From assembly GCA_903904515.1 (NCBI GenBank), contig CAIVCR010000110.1, forward strand, positions 1 to 64,000: DNA of 64,000 nucleotides, written 5' to 3'. Below the pieces are notes generated by a model. The model made no database searches. It was not told where the DNA came from and saw only the letters and a list, made by a program, of their open reading frames with translations. Shown here one piece after another: positions 7,247 through 16,455 of the stretch (position 1 is its first letter; each line of letters opens with the position of its first letter). The stretch comes from an uncultured Bacteroidia bacterium (lineage in GTDB: Bacteria; Bacteroidota; Bacteroidia; Bacteroidales; Prolixibacteraceae). The translations under genes were made by a program, and so were the position numbers.

Positions 7247-7570
7247 TTCTTATTATTCTAATTCAATGTTGCATAAGATCACAAAGACATGGAACCGACA
7301 CAACATCATAAATATTTGCAAAGACTAAATGTTTTGAAATACAATTACCCTAGGTATCCTAAATTCATTTTATATGGGCGAAATTGCAAGTTCACCATCA
7401 TTCAATGAGGATGTTTTTTATTATAAATACTTCTGAGACTATGAACCAGAAAAAAAGTCAGAGTATAGCCTGAACAGTAACTTTGCCCTATTCTTCTGAA
7501 TTAACGTCCAGTTATTTGGTGATTTAACAAACTCGCTCCACCTACTTTTAAAATTGATCCTTGTTCTGCG
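7247..7570. other. Gene-free AT-rich stretch, no feature recognised
   Basis: About 320 bp between a terminator and the 3' end of a minus-strand gene. No open frame of note, repeat, RNA-like helix cluster or clear promoter was seen. Confidence 0.5.
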
Positions 7571-8413
7571 TTATCTCCTCCTCCCCAGCCATTGAAGCGC
7601 ATCCATCACCATTCGGTTCTGAACTTTGTTTTCAAACGTGTGCGAGAGATCCCGGTTTGTTTTCCCATCATAGTCTATATCGTTGTGCCCCATATTAAAA
7701 TAGACCATCCTGTAGTTCCTGTTGGTCCAGACAACCGGATAATCACCACTATGCCAGATCTCCCATAGCTTAGGACCTGTTCCAAGCGGAAAACTGGATG
7801 AATCAATGGATGCAAGGACCTCAATATCCCGGTTTTTCCGCAAATCATTCTGCCAGCTATACCACTCATTCGGTGATGCGTTAAACGTGGCCGGCAAATT
7901 TTTGGTGACCGGATGGTTCCGTTGTTCAACACGCAAAACAGCAGAAGTGGGTCGCCAGGTATTCCCCTTATATTGACCAGCTCCCAAAAATTCGTTGTGA
8001 TACCATTCCCAGTTCTGGGGAAAATCAGATGGAGAAAGGGCAAAAGCGGCAAAATGAAATCCCATCCACGCTCCTCCCCTCTTCATATATTGCTCAAAAG
8101 CTTCACGCTGTTCTTTGATATCCGGACGTGAATCGAGAAAGAGAACTACATTATAATTGGCAAGAAAATCTAAATTGAGGTTTCCCCAATTGCTGGTTGA
8201 ATCATATGAAAACCTGTATTTTCTGGCTGCTTCTGAAAACCAATGGTTAGCTTCTTGAACAAAACTGATATGAGCCTGGTCATTCCGCCCCGTATAAAAC
8301 GCGATTACCTTGAATTTATCCCTGTTTTGCCGCGCATATATAGATCCTGAAATAAACAGTAGCAAAATTAGCACCAAAAGTTTCAAAGGAAAAAATCTTC
8401 TCAAGTGAATCAT
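7571..8413 (-). CDS. ThuA-like domain protein, exported
   Basis: A 280-residue protein with a signal peptide (LLVLILLLFISGSIYA). The rest is a ThuA-like, glutamine-amidotransferase-fold domain: KVIAFYTGRNDQAHISFVQ at the start, NYNVVLFLDSRP, a RGGAWMGFHFAAFA loop at the position of the class I amidotransferase nucleophile elbow (no cysteine), PVVWTNRNYRMVYFNMGHND near the end. ThuA proteins occur with sugar-utilisation genes; some homologues take part in trehalose or glucoside metabolism. It lies tail-to-head with a creatininase gene on the same strand, 68 bp apart. The substrate is unknown. Confidence 0.85.
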   Translation of the reverse strand: MIHLRRFFPLKLLVLILLLFISGSIYARQNRDKFKVIAFYTGRNDQAHISFVQEANHWFSEAARKYRFSYDSTSNWGNLNLDFLANYNVVLFLDSRPDIKEQREAFEQYMKRGGAWMGFHFAAFALSPSDFPQNWEWYHNEFLGAGQYKGNTWRPTSAVLRVEQRNHPVTKNLPATFNASPNEWYSWQNDLRKNRDIEVLASIDSSSFPLGTGPKLWEIWHSGDYPVVWTNRNYRMVYFNMGHNDIDYDGKTNRDLSHTFENKVQNRMVMDALQWLGRRR

Positions 8414-8481
8414 CTTGGATTGGGTTAATCAATTGAATAAAATAATCAATAAGCAAACTATTATATTGAACTTTATAATAA

Positions 8482-9252
8482 CTAAGTCTTATCAACATAC
8501 ATATCATCCCGATTCAGAATCGCCAGATCGTATAAAAAGTTACCTATCTTCCCGGTAACTATTTTAAAAAAAGTCTCCCCTTTTTCGGCTGTCGCCAAAA
8601 CAGGGTTTCCAATGCCGGTATCTGTGGTAACTTTCGTCCACTGCCGCTCAGCCCAGGCCCAACCCTGGTTAAGGGCGGCAATACTGAAAATGCGCGCCTT
8701 TCCTTCACCCGCTTCCGACAACGGAAGGACAAGTTCTGGAGTTAAGTAGAGCATAAAACTGGTCTCTACCTCTCCGGCATGTTCACCCATATCTTCAAAA
8801 TAATCCTCTGCACCAGGAATCTTAAACCAGTTGCACTGACAAAGAAACATTTCAGGAAATAACAGATTCAACTCCCTGATTATCTGTCTGAAATCATTCC
8901 CCCCATGTGCGTTAAGAATAACCAGTTTATCAATCCCCTGACGGTTAAGTACCGTGATCAGGTCCTTTAAAATCATCAGTTGCGTTCCGGGATTCAGATT
9001 CATATCAAGCTTCACATCAGGTTGTCCGGTATTTACTCCGAAAGGGATCGCAGGAAGCACAATTACTTTTCCTCCGCGATCCGAGGCAATCCTGGCTGCT
9101 TCAGCAGCAATTCTCTCGGCAATTATTATATCCGTGCCGTAAGGGAGGTGATAGTTATGAGCCTCAGTAGCTCCCCATGGGAGAACAGCAAGCTGAATAT
9201 CAGCATCCCTGATATCCTTCCAGTTTGTTTCTTTAAGAATATATTTTCGCAT
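8482..9252 (-). CDS. Creatininase family amidohydrolase
   Basis: About 257 residues starting at MRKYILKETNW (ATG at 9252). An upstream ATG at 9294 would add a short hydrophobic stretch close to the divergent promoter and is less likely. Metal-site elements of the creatininase fold are present: LPWGATEAHNYHLPYGTD, LNAHGGNDF and EDMGEHAGEVETS. Family members cleave cyclic or linear amide bonds, such as creatinine, formamide intermediates in riboflavin/F420 synthesis, or mycofactocin peptides; the substrate here cannot be told. It lies divergent to a PhzF gene and upstream of the ThuA-like gene. Confidence 0.88.
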   Translation of the reverse strand: MRKYILKETNWKDIRDADIQLAVLPWGATEAHNYHLPYGTDIIIAERIAAEAARIASDRGGKVIVLPAIPFGVNTGQPDVKLDMNLNPGTQLMILKDLITVLNRQGIDKLVILNAHGGNDFRQIIRELNLLFPEMFLCQCNWFKIPGAEDYFEDMGEHAGEVETSFMLYLTPELVLPLSEAGEGKARIFSIAALNQGWAWAERQWTKVTTDTGIGNPVLATAEKGETFFKIVTGKIGNFLYDLAILNRDDMYVDKT

Positions 9253-9306
9253 GATAAGAATAGTTAAAAACATAAAAATAATAAAACTCACCAATAAAAT
9301 AACCCA

Positions 9307-9337
9307 TTGGAATTTTTCGTTTGATATATTACCTTTG
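9307..9337 (+). promoter_or_regulatory. Promoter of the PhzF-family gene
   Basis: TTG at 9307-9309, 20 nt, then TACCTTTG at 9330-9337: a full match to the Bacteroidota -33/-7 pattern, 38 bp before the ATG of the PhzF gene. Confidence 0.75.
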
Positions 9338-9375
9338 AAAGGTCAATACCACTTAATTCAAATCCAACTTCGATT

Positions 9376-10176
9376 ATGATCATTCCGATTTATCAGGTGG
9401 ACGCCTTCTCTGACCAGCTGTTCAGAGGTAATCCGGCTGCTGTATGTCCGCTGGAATTCTGGCTTTCTGATGATCTTTTACAAAATATTGCCACAGAAAA
9501 TAACCTCTCAGAAACAGCTTTCTTCAGGAAAAAGGATAACCTGTACGAAATAAGGTGGTTTACACCGGTGGCAGAAGTTGAATTATGCGGACATTCCACC
9601 CTGGCTGCTGCCCACGTGCTTTTTAATCATCTGAATTTCAAAGGTGATCATCTTACTTTCGACTCAACCTACAGCGGAAAACTACATGTTACCCGAAGAA
9701 ATAACTGGCTTACCCTGGATTTTCCTGTCGATACGATTGAACCCGCACTGCCGCCTGACCATCTTTTCGAATCACTAAAAAGCCGGCCACAGGAGGTCTG
9801 GAGAGGCAAAACTGACTACCTGCTTTATTATCCGGCACAGGAAGACATAGAGGAGATCAATCCGGATTTTGGAATGCTCAACAAGGTAGATACGCGGGGA
9901 ATAATCATTACGGCTCCAGGCTACGATTGTGATTTTGTTTCAAGGTTCTTCGCCCCAAAGGTTGGGGTAAATGAAGATCCTGTAACAGGATCGGCACATA
10001 CTTCTCTGGTCCCTTTTTGGGCGCACAGGTTGAATAAATCGGAATTTGAAGCCCGTCAGCTATCGCTCAGAGGCGGGTTTCTGAAATGTCAGCTCAGGGG
10101 TGACCGTGTATTAATCTCAGGTGAAGCCAGTACCTATCTTACAGGCTCTATCAATATAGTGTCTGCAGTTCTTTGA
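9376..10176 (+). CDS. PhzF family isomerase/epimerase
   Basis: A 266-residue protein with the hallmarks of the PhzF fold, two similar halves of the diaminopimelate-epimerase type. It begins with YQVDAFSDQLFRGNPAAVC and carries NLSETAFF with the family's catalytic glutamate, EVELCGHSTLAAAHVLF, and VNEDPVTGSAHTSLVPFW in the second half. PhzF itself isomerises a precursor in phenazine synthesis; most bacterial homologues, including this one, have no known substrate, and no phenazine genes are nearby. It has its own promoter. Confidence 0.92.
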   Translation: MIIPIYQVDAFSDQLFRGNPAAVCPLEFWLSDDLLQNIATENNLSETAFFRKKDNLYEIRWFTPVAEVELCGHSTLAAAHVLFNHLNFKGDHLTFDSTYSGKLHVTRRNNWLTLDFPVDTIEPALPPDHLFESLKSRPQEVWRGKTDYLLYYPAQEDIEEINPDFGMLNKVDTRGIIITAPGYDCDFVSRFFAPKVGVNEDPVTGSAHTSLVPFWAHRLNKSEFEARQLSLRGGFLKCQLRGDRVLISGEASTYLTGSINIVSAVL

Positions 10177-10243
10177 CTGAACTACATTTGAAAAACAACA
10201 TAGATGACAAGTTATATTTAATCACTAACACAAACAAATCACA

Positions 10244-11686
10244 ATGAAAATTAACGGTTTAAGATCTATTCTCCTGTTTCTTCTTCTTATGCTTTCAGTA
10301 GCAGGAATTGCTCAGGTCACCCTCCCCCCATTTTTCAATTGCAACATGGTACTTCAGCAGGGAATCGCCATTCCCGTTTGGGGTTGGGCTTCACCGGGTG
10401 AAAAAATTACGGTGACACTGGATAAAAATGTAGCGACTACCCGAACGGGAAAAGATGGAAAATGGCGGGTAAACCTCCCAAAAATGAATTATGGCGGCCC
10501 TTTTAAGATGACCATAAAAGGGAAAGATCTCCATACGTTTGGCAATATTCTGATTGGCGAAGTATGGGTTTGCTCCGGACAATCGAATATGGAATTCAAG
10601 GTTGCTTCAGCAAAAAATGCAGCGGCTGAGATTGCGGCTGCCAATTATCCAAATATAAGGTCTTTTACCGTTAAGAAAAGAGTTTCAAAAGAGCCGCAGG
10701 AAAACCTCGAAGAGGGGGAATGGTGGGAATGTTCACCACAGACAGTGTCAGATTTTACAGCAGTTGGCTATTTTTTTGCCAGAAATCTGTATGAAAAATT
10801 AAAAATACCGATTGGCTTAATTCATACTTCATGGGGAGGTACGGTAGCAGAAACCTGGATGAGTTCCCAGGCAATAGCTGCAGATCCCGACTTTTCGGGG
10901 ATGCTTGAAAAGCTCAAGGCAGTCGATATGAACAGCACAAAAGTTGGTCCCAATAGCTACCCCACCCTGCTCTACAATGGAATGTTAAATCCTGTTATCC
11001 CCTACGGGATCAGGGGAGCTATCTGGTATCAGGGAGAATCAAATGCATCACGTGCTCAGCAATACAAGCGGGTATTTCCTGATATGATCAAAGACTGGCG
11101 GACCAAATGGGGAGAGGGTAATTTTCCGTTCCTGTTTGTACAGCTGGCTAATTTCAAAAAATCGGTTGCAGAACCTGCAGAAAGCGAATGGGCAGAGTTA
11201 CGCGAAGCTCAAACACAAACACTTCAGCTTGAAAATACCGGAATGGCCACCATAATTGACGTGGGGGATGCCATTGACATTCACCCAACCGATAAACAAA
11301 CAGTCGGATATCGGCTCTCTTTGGCTGCATGTAAAGTCGCCTACGGAGAAAATTTGGTCTTCACCGGGCCAACCTATAAATCGATGAAAAAGGATGGCAA
11401 ATCAATCCTGATCACATTCGATCATGCAGGAAAAGGACTTCAGGCACATGGTAAGTATGGATACGTCAATGGATTTACCGTAGCGTCAAAAGATGGAGCC
11501 TTTAAATGGGCCAAAGCCACCATTACAGAAAGCAATACTGTTTTAGTGAGCAGTGATGAAGTTGAAAATCCGGAGGTCGTAAGGTATGGGTGGGCAGACA
11601 ACCCTGATGATCTAAATCTTTACAATTCAGAAGAATTACCGGCTAATCCATTCAGAACTGACACAAGACCAGGGGTAACAAAATAA
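10244..11686 (+). CDS. Sialate O-acetylesterase (SGNH hydrolase), exported
   Basis: A 480-residue protein with a signal peptide (LFLLLMLSVAGIAQ). An N-terminal beta-sandwich region (about 25-110) precedes an SGNH/GDSL esterase domain: VCSGQSNMEF with the nucleophile serine, HTSWGGTVAETW, IWYQGESNA, and GDAIDIHPTDK with the Asp-x-His catalytic pair. It removes O-acetyl groups from sialic acid or similar sugars, or from plant polysaccharides, in the periplasm or at the surface. No other sialic-acid genes are nearby, so the true substrate could be an acetylated hemicellulose. Confidence 0.9.
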   Translation: MKINGLRSILLFLLLMLSVAGIAQVTLPPFFNCNMVLQQGIAIPVWGWASPGEKITVTLDKNVATTRTGKDGKWRVNLPKMNYGGPFKMTIKGKDLHTFGNILIGEVWVCSGQSNMEFKVASAKNAAAEIAAANYPNIRSFTVKKRVSKEPQENLEEGEWWECSPQTVSDFTAVGYFFARNLYEKLKIPIGLIHTSWGGTVAETWMSSQAIAADPDFSGMLEKLKAVDMNSTKVGPNSYPTLLYNGMLNPVIPYGIRGAIWYQGESNASRAQQYKRVFPDMIKDWRTKWGEGNFPFLFVQLANFKKSVAEPAESEWAELREAQTQTLQLENTGMATIIDVGDAIDIHPTDKQTVGYRLSLAACKVAYGENLVFTGPTYKSMKKDGKSILITFDHAGKGLQAHGKYGYVNGFTVASKDGAFKWAKATITESNTVLVSSDEVENPEVVRYGWADNPDDLNLYNSEELPANPFRTDTRPGVTK

Positions 11687-11694
11687 TCATAATA

Positions 11695-11770
11695 TTTGTA
11701 GAGACGTTGCATGCAACGTCTCTACAAATGCATGCAACGTCTCTACAAATGCATGCAACGTCTCTACAAA
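11695..11770. repeat. Palindromic/tandem REP-like element
   Basis: A perfect 34-bp palindrome at 11695-11728 (TTTGTAGAGACGTTGCA and its reverse complement). Its right half is then repeated so that a 21-bp unit occurs three times in tandem (11708-11770). It lies between convergent genes. A related element with the same TGTAGAGACG ... CGTCTCTACA ends lies at 55794-55841. The structure matches a REP/REPIN family moved by RAYT transposases, none of which is in the window. Confidence 0.85.
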
Positions 11771-11778
11771 TTATCTGA

Positions 11779-12306
11779 TTATTCTAACAATATAGGCCAT
11801 AACCTCCCTGATAAAATAGCACTTTCCCAGATCTTGAAGGGCTTTCCCGAAAGGGAAAGACCGTACTCTTCAACAGCCTGAGCATAACTTACACCCTTCC
11901 TGAAAAGCCAATATAAATGACTTTCAAATAATTGTGCGGCTGTTATTTTCCTATTCATAGTTATTGCCAGATCAAAAAGGTCTTTTTTGATGATCGTATC
12001 CGAGATAGGCAGGTTTTTATCTTTGTGTAATAACGGCTCATGATCTTGCAATTTGCTCAAAACCCTGTAAAAAAGCCTGAAATTTTCAAATTGAATTTTA
12101 TAGGTATGACTCTTTCCTGTTAACTTACGGGTGAAGTTAAAAAGCAGATAATCGGGTTTTTTCATAAACTGACCCGACTTGACATCCAGCGCCTCGTCTA
12201 AAGTTAAACCATAGTTATAAAGCAGAAACAAGATAATGCGCTGCCGGTCAGACTCACATCTACTCATTAATGTCCGGATCTCTTCCGGAGAAAAATAATC
12301 TTCCAT
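11779..12306 (-). CDS. Tyrosine-recombinase-fold protein lacking catalytic residues
   Basis: A 175-residue protein resembling the catalytic half of a tyrosine recombinase (XerD-like) but without the active site. The segment RQRIILFLLYNYGLTLDEAL aligns with the region around the first catalytic arginine (GLRISEAL), where Arg is now Thr. AAQLFESHLYWLFRKGVSYAQAV aligns with the HxxR box (HxLRHxFATHLLENGV), where the His and Arg are lost. The later LGHSS-like position reads YGLSLSG, and no nucleophilic tyrosine follows at the end. It therefore should not cut DNA and may bind it. It stands alone, with a TATATTTG box on the minus strand at 12458-12465 as a possible promoter. The alignment is by eye. 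Confidence 0.55.
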   Translation of the reverse strand: MEDYFSPEEIRTLMSRCESDRQRIILFLLYNYGLTLDEALDVKSGQFMKKPDYLLFNFTRKLTGKSHTYKIQFENFRLFYRVLSKLQDHEPLLHKDKNLPISDTIIKKDLFDLAITMNRKITAAQLFESHLYWLFRKGVSYAQAVEEYGLSLSGKPFKIWESAILSGRLWPILLE

Positions 12307-12504
12307 ACAGATTTCGCTATAAAATATTGTCTCGGATAAGATATTGCAGAATAGACATAAGACTAATTCGACTTAAACCCGTAATAATTAAAGCTTCAGT
12401 AATTTATTAATGAACCAAAAGTCCGGAGGTTGAACTTCTCTCTATCTATTTACTTTACAAATATAAATATTTCATTAATCATTTGGTAAAAAAAAGGACT
12501 AAAA

Positions 12505-13347
12505 CTATCTGATAAAGGAATATAACAACCTTATCTCCTCTGCCCATATCTGATCATCGGGAGTTTCCATGATAATTGGCATGTTATCAAAATGAGAATC
12601 GTTCATAATCACTTCAAAAAGCTCCATTCCAATAAAACCCTGACCAATGCTATGGTGACGGTCAACACGTGTGGCGAGCTCCTTTTTTGAATCATTAAGA
12701 TGTATGGCTCTGAGGTAGTTCCATCCAATTATCTGATCAAATTTAGCAAAGGTCTGATCAAAAACCTCTTTTGTCCTCAGGTCATATCCCGAAGTAAACG
12801 TATGACAAGTGTCTATGCACACACCCACCCGCGATTTATCGTCAACCTGACTGATGATTTCTGCAATTTGTTCAAAAGCATATCCCATATTGGTCCCCTG
12901 TCCGGCCGTATTCTCAATTACAGCTGTGACACCCTGGGTAAGATCCAGGGCAATATTGATCGATTCGGCTATTCGGGTTAAACATTCTGAAGGAGAGATT
13001 TTATTCAGATGACTTCCGGGATGAAAATTCAGCATCTTCAATCCCAATTGTTGACAGCGCATCATTTCGTCATTAAACGCCTCCCTTGATTTACTAAGCC
13101 CCTCCTCCTCAGGATGACCAAGATTAATCAAATAGCTGTCATGAGGCAAAATCATCTCCGGAAGAAATCCATGGTCTGCACAATTCTTCTTAAAATCGGC
13201 AATGCTTTTATCAGTCAATGGTGATGCATTCCACTGTTTCTGATTTTTAGTGAAAAGTGCAAATGCCTTTGCACCAATTGCCTTTGCATTTAGCGGAGCA
13301 TTCTCGACGCCTCCGCCTGCGCTAACATGAGCACCTATATACTTCAT
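12505..13347 (-). CDS. nfo: Endonuclease IV (AP endonuclease)
   Basis: A 280-residue TIM-barrel enzyme that cleaves DNA 5' of abasic sites in base excision repair. It begins with [16 protein letters not shown] and has the zinc-ligand motifs in order: [57 protein letters not shown] and IIMETPD. Length and motif order match the family throughout. It is a monocistronic-looking gene facing the BamA-like gene across a 177-bp gap. Confidence 0.97.
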   Translation of the reverse strand: MKYIGAHVSAGGGVENAPLNAKAIGAKAFALFTKNQKQWNASPLTDKSIADFKKNCADHGFLPEMILPHDSYLINLGHPEEEGLSKSREAFNDEMMRCQQLGLKMLNFHPGSHLNKISPSECLTRIAESINIALDLTQGVTAVIENTAGQGTNMGYAFEQIAEIISQVDDKSRVGVCIDTCHTFTSGYDLRTKEVFDQTFAKFDQIIGWNYLRAIHLNDSKKELATRVDRHHSIGQGFIGMELFEVIMNDSHFDNMPIIMETPDDQIWAEEIRLLYSFIR

Positions 13348-13524
13348 TTGTCAATTATTTTATGTTGATTGAAAGAAATAAGAGAATCATTCCTAACAGG
13401 AAAGTCACGCAAATATGGCAAATAAAATGATTCCAAAACATGGGCCAACCAAAGTTTCATGATTATATCGGGATAAAACAATTATATTAGCACTATTAAA
13501 CATCACAGGTAAAACCAGAAATAC

Positions 13525-14880
13525 GTGAAAAAGAAACCATTATTTATTCTCTGCCTGCTTTTATTGGGAACAATTCAGAGTACCATGAGTCAGGTACTGA
13601 AAGAAAAATCAGATTCTATCAAAGTTAAAACCGGATGGAACTTTGGAGCACTACCAACAATAACCTTTGATACCGATCAGGGATTTCAATATGGGGCAGC
13701 TGTAAACTTCTATAATTATGGCGATGGAAGTAAATTCCCAAAATACAACCACTCCCTCTATTTCGAAATTTCACATTTCACGAAAGGGAGCGGTATCTAC
13801 CGGTTTTACTACGATTCTGAGTCACTTATCCCGGGGATGCAGGTCACAACAGACTTAAGCTATTTGCCCGATCAGGCATACGACTTCTATGGCTTTAATG
13901 GATTCGAATCGGTTTTAAATAAGAATTGGGAGAATCAAAACAGTCCGGATTATAAGACAAGGATGTTTTATAAATACCAACAGAATCTTTTCAGATTTAA
14001 AATTGACCTTCAGGGGAAATTCCCGGAGTCACATTTTGGCTGGATCGCAGGAGTTAATCTGCTAAATTACAACTCATCCTCGGTGGACATCAATAAACTA
14101 AACAGAGGATTAAGCGGTGCAGATAAGTTGCCTCCTGTGGATCTGCAGCCCGGTCTCTACGAAAAATACATCCAATGGGGACTTATCCCGGCCAATGAGG
14201 CGAAGGGGGGATTTATTCCGGAAATCAAAGGGGGAATTGTTTACGATACGCGCGACAACAAACCAAACCCAATGAAAGGGATCTGGACAGAAGCAGTAAT
14301 TGCCACTGCACCAGGCTTCATGGGGGCAAAAAGTGGGTTCACAAAGCTCTCACTATCTCATCGTCAATATTTTACACTAATCAAAGATAATCTATCTTTT
14401 GTATATCGGGTGAACTGGCAACAAACAATCAATGGTCATGTTCCCTATTACTATGAACCACAAATCATCTCATCTGTAATGACCGGCTCATCTTCAACCG
14501 GACTTGGTGGGGCTAAAAGTTTGCGGGGAGTGCGCCGAAATAGGGTTGTCGGAGATGGCTATATCCTTGGAAATATGGAATTAAGGTACAAATTTTACAA
14601 GTTCAGGATGATCGGGCAAAATTTCTATATGGCCGTGAATACCTTTGCCGATTTCGGTCAGGTGGTCAAAAAGATAGACACCTCGAAACCTGATCTCCCA
14701 TCTGAAGTGGTTGTTGCAGACTATTTCAATAAGGGGGCAGAAAAACTTCACACCAGTTATGGAGCCGGATTACGTTTAGTGATGAATTACAATTTTGTGG
14801 TCGCTATGGATTACGGTGTTGCGGCTAATAAACAAGACGGGGATTCCGGAATTTATATCGGGTTGAATTACCTCTTTTAA
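13525..14880 (+). CDS. BamA/TamA-type (surface antigen D15) outer-membrane barrel protein
   Basis: A 451-residue protein with a signal peptide (MKKKPLFILCLLLLGTIQ) and no recognisable POTRA domains. About residues 30-451 form a long beta-barrel. The C-terminal half has the D15-type signature: GGIVYDTRDNKPNPMKGIW near the start of the barrel, SSTGLGGAKSLRGVRRNRVVGDG with the conserved RGxR loop motif, and the last strand GIYIGLNYLF. In this family it would fold in the outer membrane and help insert or export other proteins; short POTRA-less members have unknown cargo. It starts with GTG at 13525, placed directly before the signal peptide. Confidence 0.82.
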   Translation: MKKKPLFILCLLLLGTIQSTMSQVLKEKSDSIKVKTGWNFGALPTITFDTDQGFQYGAAVNFYNYGDGSKFPKYNHSLYFEISHFTKGSGIYRFYYDSESLIPGMQVTTDLSYLPDQAYDFYGFNGFESVLNKNWENQNSPDYKTRMFYKYQQNLFRFKIDLQGKFPESHFGWIAGVNLLNYNSSSVDINKLNRGLSGADKLPPVDLQPGLYEKYIQWGLIPANEAKGGFIPEIKGGIVYDTRDNKPNPMKGIWTEAVIATAPGFMGAKSGFTKLSLSHRQYFTLIKDNLSFVYRVNWQQTINGHVPYYYEPQIISSVMTGSSSTGLGGAKSLRGVRRNRVVGDGYILGNMELRYKFYKFRMIGQNFYMAVNTFADFGQVVKKIDTSKPDLPSEVVVADYFNKGAEKLHTSYGAGLRLVMNYNFVVAMDYGVAANKQDGDSGIYIGLNYLF

Positions 14881-15006
14881 TCATTCTTACAATATCGCTT
14901 TAGCACATTGGCAATGACTCGTCCTGATTTTTGTTTACTTTTTCTGTAAACCTATTTCAGGACTAGACACAAATTTCCAAATTTTCAATTCCCCCTTTCG
15001 CCTCAT

Positions 15007-15054
15007 CGCCCAATCGCCCCTTCGCCCAATCGCCCCTTCGCCCTATCGTTCAAT
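15007..15054. repeat. Short C-rich tandem repeat (16-bp unit)
   Basis: Three tandem 16-bp units of the type CGCCCAATCGCCCCTT at 15007-15022, 15023-15038 and a degenerate third from 15039, reaching into the last codons of the minus-strand transporter gene. Intergenic 14881-15006 otherwise shows nothing notable. Confidence 0.7.
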
Positions 15055-15985
15055 CGTATTCCTGCTGAACAGCAACCTTTTTCTTAAACATCTTTTTATT
15101 CACCAAAAAAATGCCTGTTAATACGATCATTGCTCCGAAAAGCTCCATGTGGACAAGCTTTTCCCCCAAAACCGGAATTGCGATTAAGGCCGTAAAAACC
15201 GATTGACTCAACAAACTTACCGAAGCGATGGTAGGAGGCATATAGGCAATAGCATAATTAATAGCCAACCAACCACTTAACTGCGAGATCAAACCAAGTC
15301 CTGCAAGTGCTTCCCACGTTGAAACTGAAAATCCCCTTAGCGGAGTGTTGGTTATTAATGCAATAAAGAAAAGTACAATCGTGCTGGACAACATTGAAAT
15401 CATCGTGAATGTTACGGTATCAAGCCGAAGTCTCCCCTTTCGCATAATCAGCAGATAAACGGCATAAAATAAGCTTGCCAGTATCGCCAGAAAGTGACCG
15501 GCATTTAATCTGGAATGGTAAATCTGTGAGAGCCCTACAATGATTGAAACGCCAAACAGGGCAATTGCTGTTCCGATCCAGAAAATACGTCCAGGCTTCT
15601 CTTTAAGAAAAAGGATAGCCCCGATTCCAACCCAAACAGGTGCAAGATTTGCAATTAATGTGGATATTGCCGCTTTTGTTAACATGATCGAAAGATTCCA
15701 CACTGCAATATCAAATGCAAAAATCACACCGCATAAAAGTGCCATAGAGACAGATTTCAAATCGGTCAACTTCGGTTTCCGGAACACCCAAATGGGAACG
15801 ACACCCAAAAAACCAATAAACATCCTGTAAAAAGCAGAACTTAAGCCGGATACGTCGGCCAGTTTTACAAAAATTGCCGACCAGGAGATGCACAGAATTC
15901 CCAGGAATAAAATAAGATAATGAAACCAACTGCTTCGGGACATAGCGTTGCAAATAAGTACGTAAAGTTTTGAACTTGCCAACAC
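15050..15985 (-). CDS. EamA/DMT family inner-membrane transporter
   Basis: A 311-residue protein with about ten predicted membrane helices arranged as two EamA repeats. The first carries GILCISWSAIFVKLADVSGLSSAFYRM, the typical entry segment; the second repeat is around residues 165-295. DMT exporters move small metabolites or amino acids across the inner membrane; specificity is not readable. The start could be the ATG at 15943 (MSRSSWFHYLILF), which gives a cleaner first helix than the upstream one at 15985. The last codons overlap a C-rich tandem repeat. Confidence 0.87.
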   Translation of the reverse strand: MLASSKLYVLICNAMSRSSWFHYLILFLGILCISWSAIFVKLADVSGLSSAFYRMFIGFLGVVPIWVFRKPKLTDLKSVSMALLCGVIFAFDIAVWNLSIMLTKAAISTLIANLAPVWVGIGAILFLKEKPGRIFWIGTAIALFGVSIIVGLSQIYHSRLNAGHFLAILASLFYAVYLLIMRKGRLRLDTVTFTMISMLSSTIVLFFIALITNTPLRGFSVSTWEALAGLGLISQLSGWLAINYAIAYMPPTIASVSLLSQSVFTALIAIPVLGEKLVHMELFGAMIVLTGIFLVNKKMFKKKVAVQQEYD

Positions 15986-16455
15986 TTTAACTCAGTTTAT
16001 AATTATATTTCAATCAGCTAAATAACGGATCAGGAAACTGGAAATATGAATTATTCGGCAAAAACAGCCAAAGTTAATGTTTGAATTGAGTAAATTATAT
16101 GAAAAAATGATTTTATTAATGTTAAGATAATATTGCATCCATGGAGACTCACGAATAATTCGTATGCCTGACAAATTAGTGGTTTATAGTGTCGAAAGAC
16201 CGGAACCTAATGTAGAATTATTCTATATAAACCAATGACAGCCAGCACTATCCATTTATGTGGGAAATGAAAATCTTCACTCCTTTTATTATACTGATTG
16301 TTAATTCATTAATGACCAAAACCTGTTTTATTAAACACTAAAATAATGTTGATTTTGCAAATGAGCTATCCGGTAAGCTAAATGATTTGAAGGATCCTAA
16401 GAGATACGTTTTAACCATCGAATAAATGACTACCTTTGCGGCTCAAAATAAATAA
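15986..16455 (+). promoter_or_regulatory. Intergenic region with the typA promoter
   Basis: A 470-bp gap between divergent genes. The only clear signal is TACCTTTG at 16431-16438, the Bacteroidota -7 box, 17 bp before the TypA start codon, implying a very short leader. The rest is AT-rich and shows no repeat, RNA-like fold or coding frame I can support. Confidence 0.65.
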
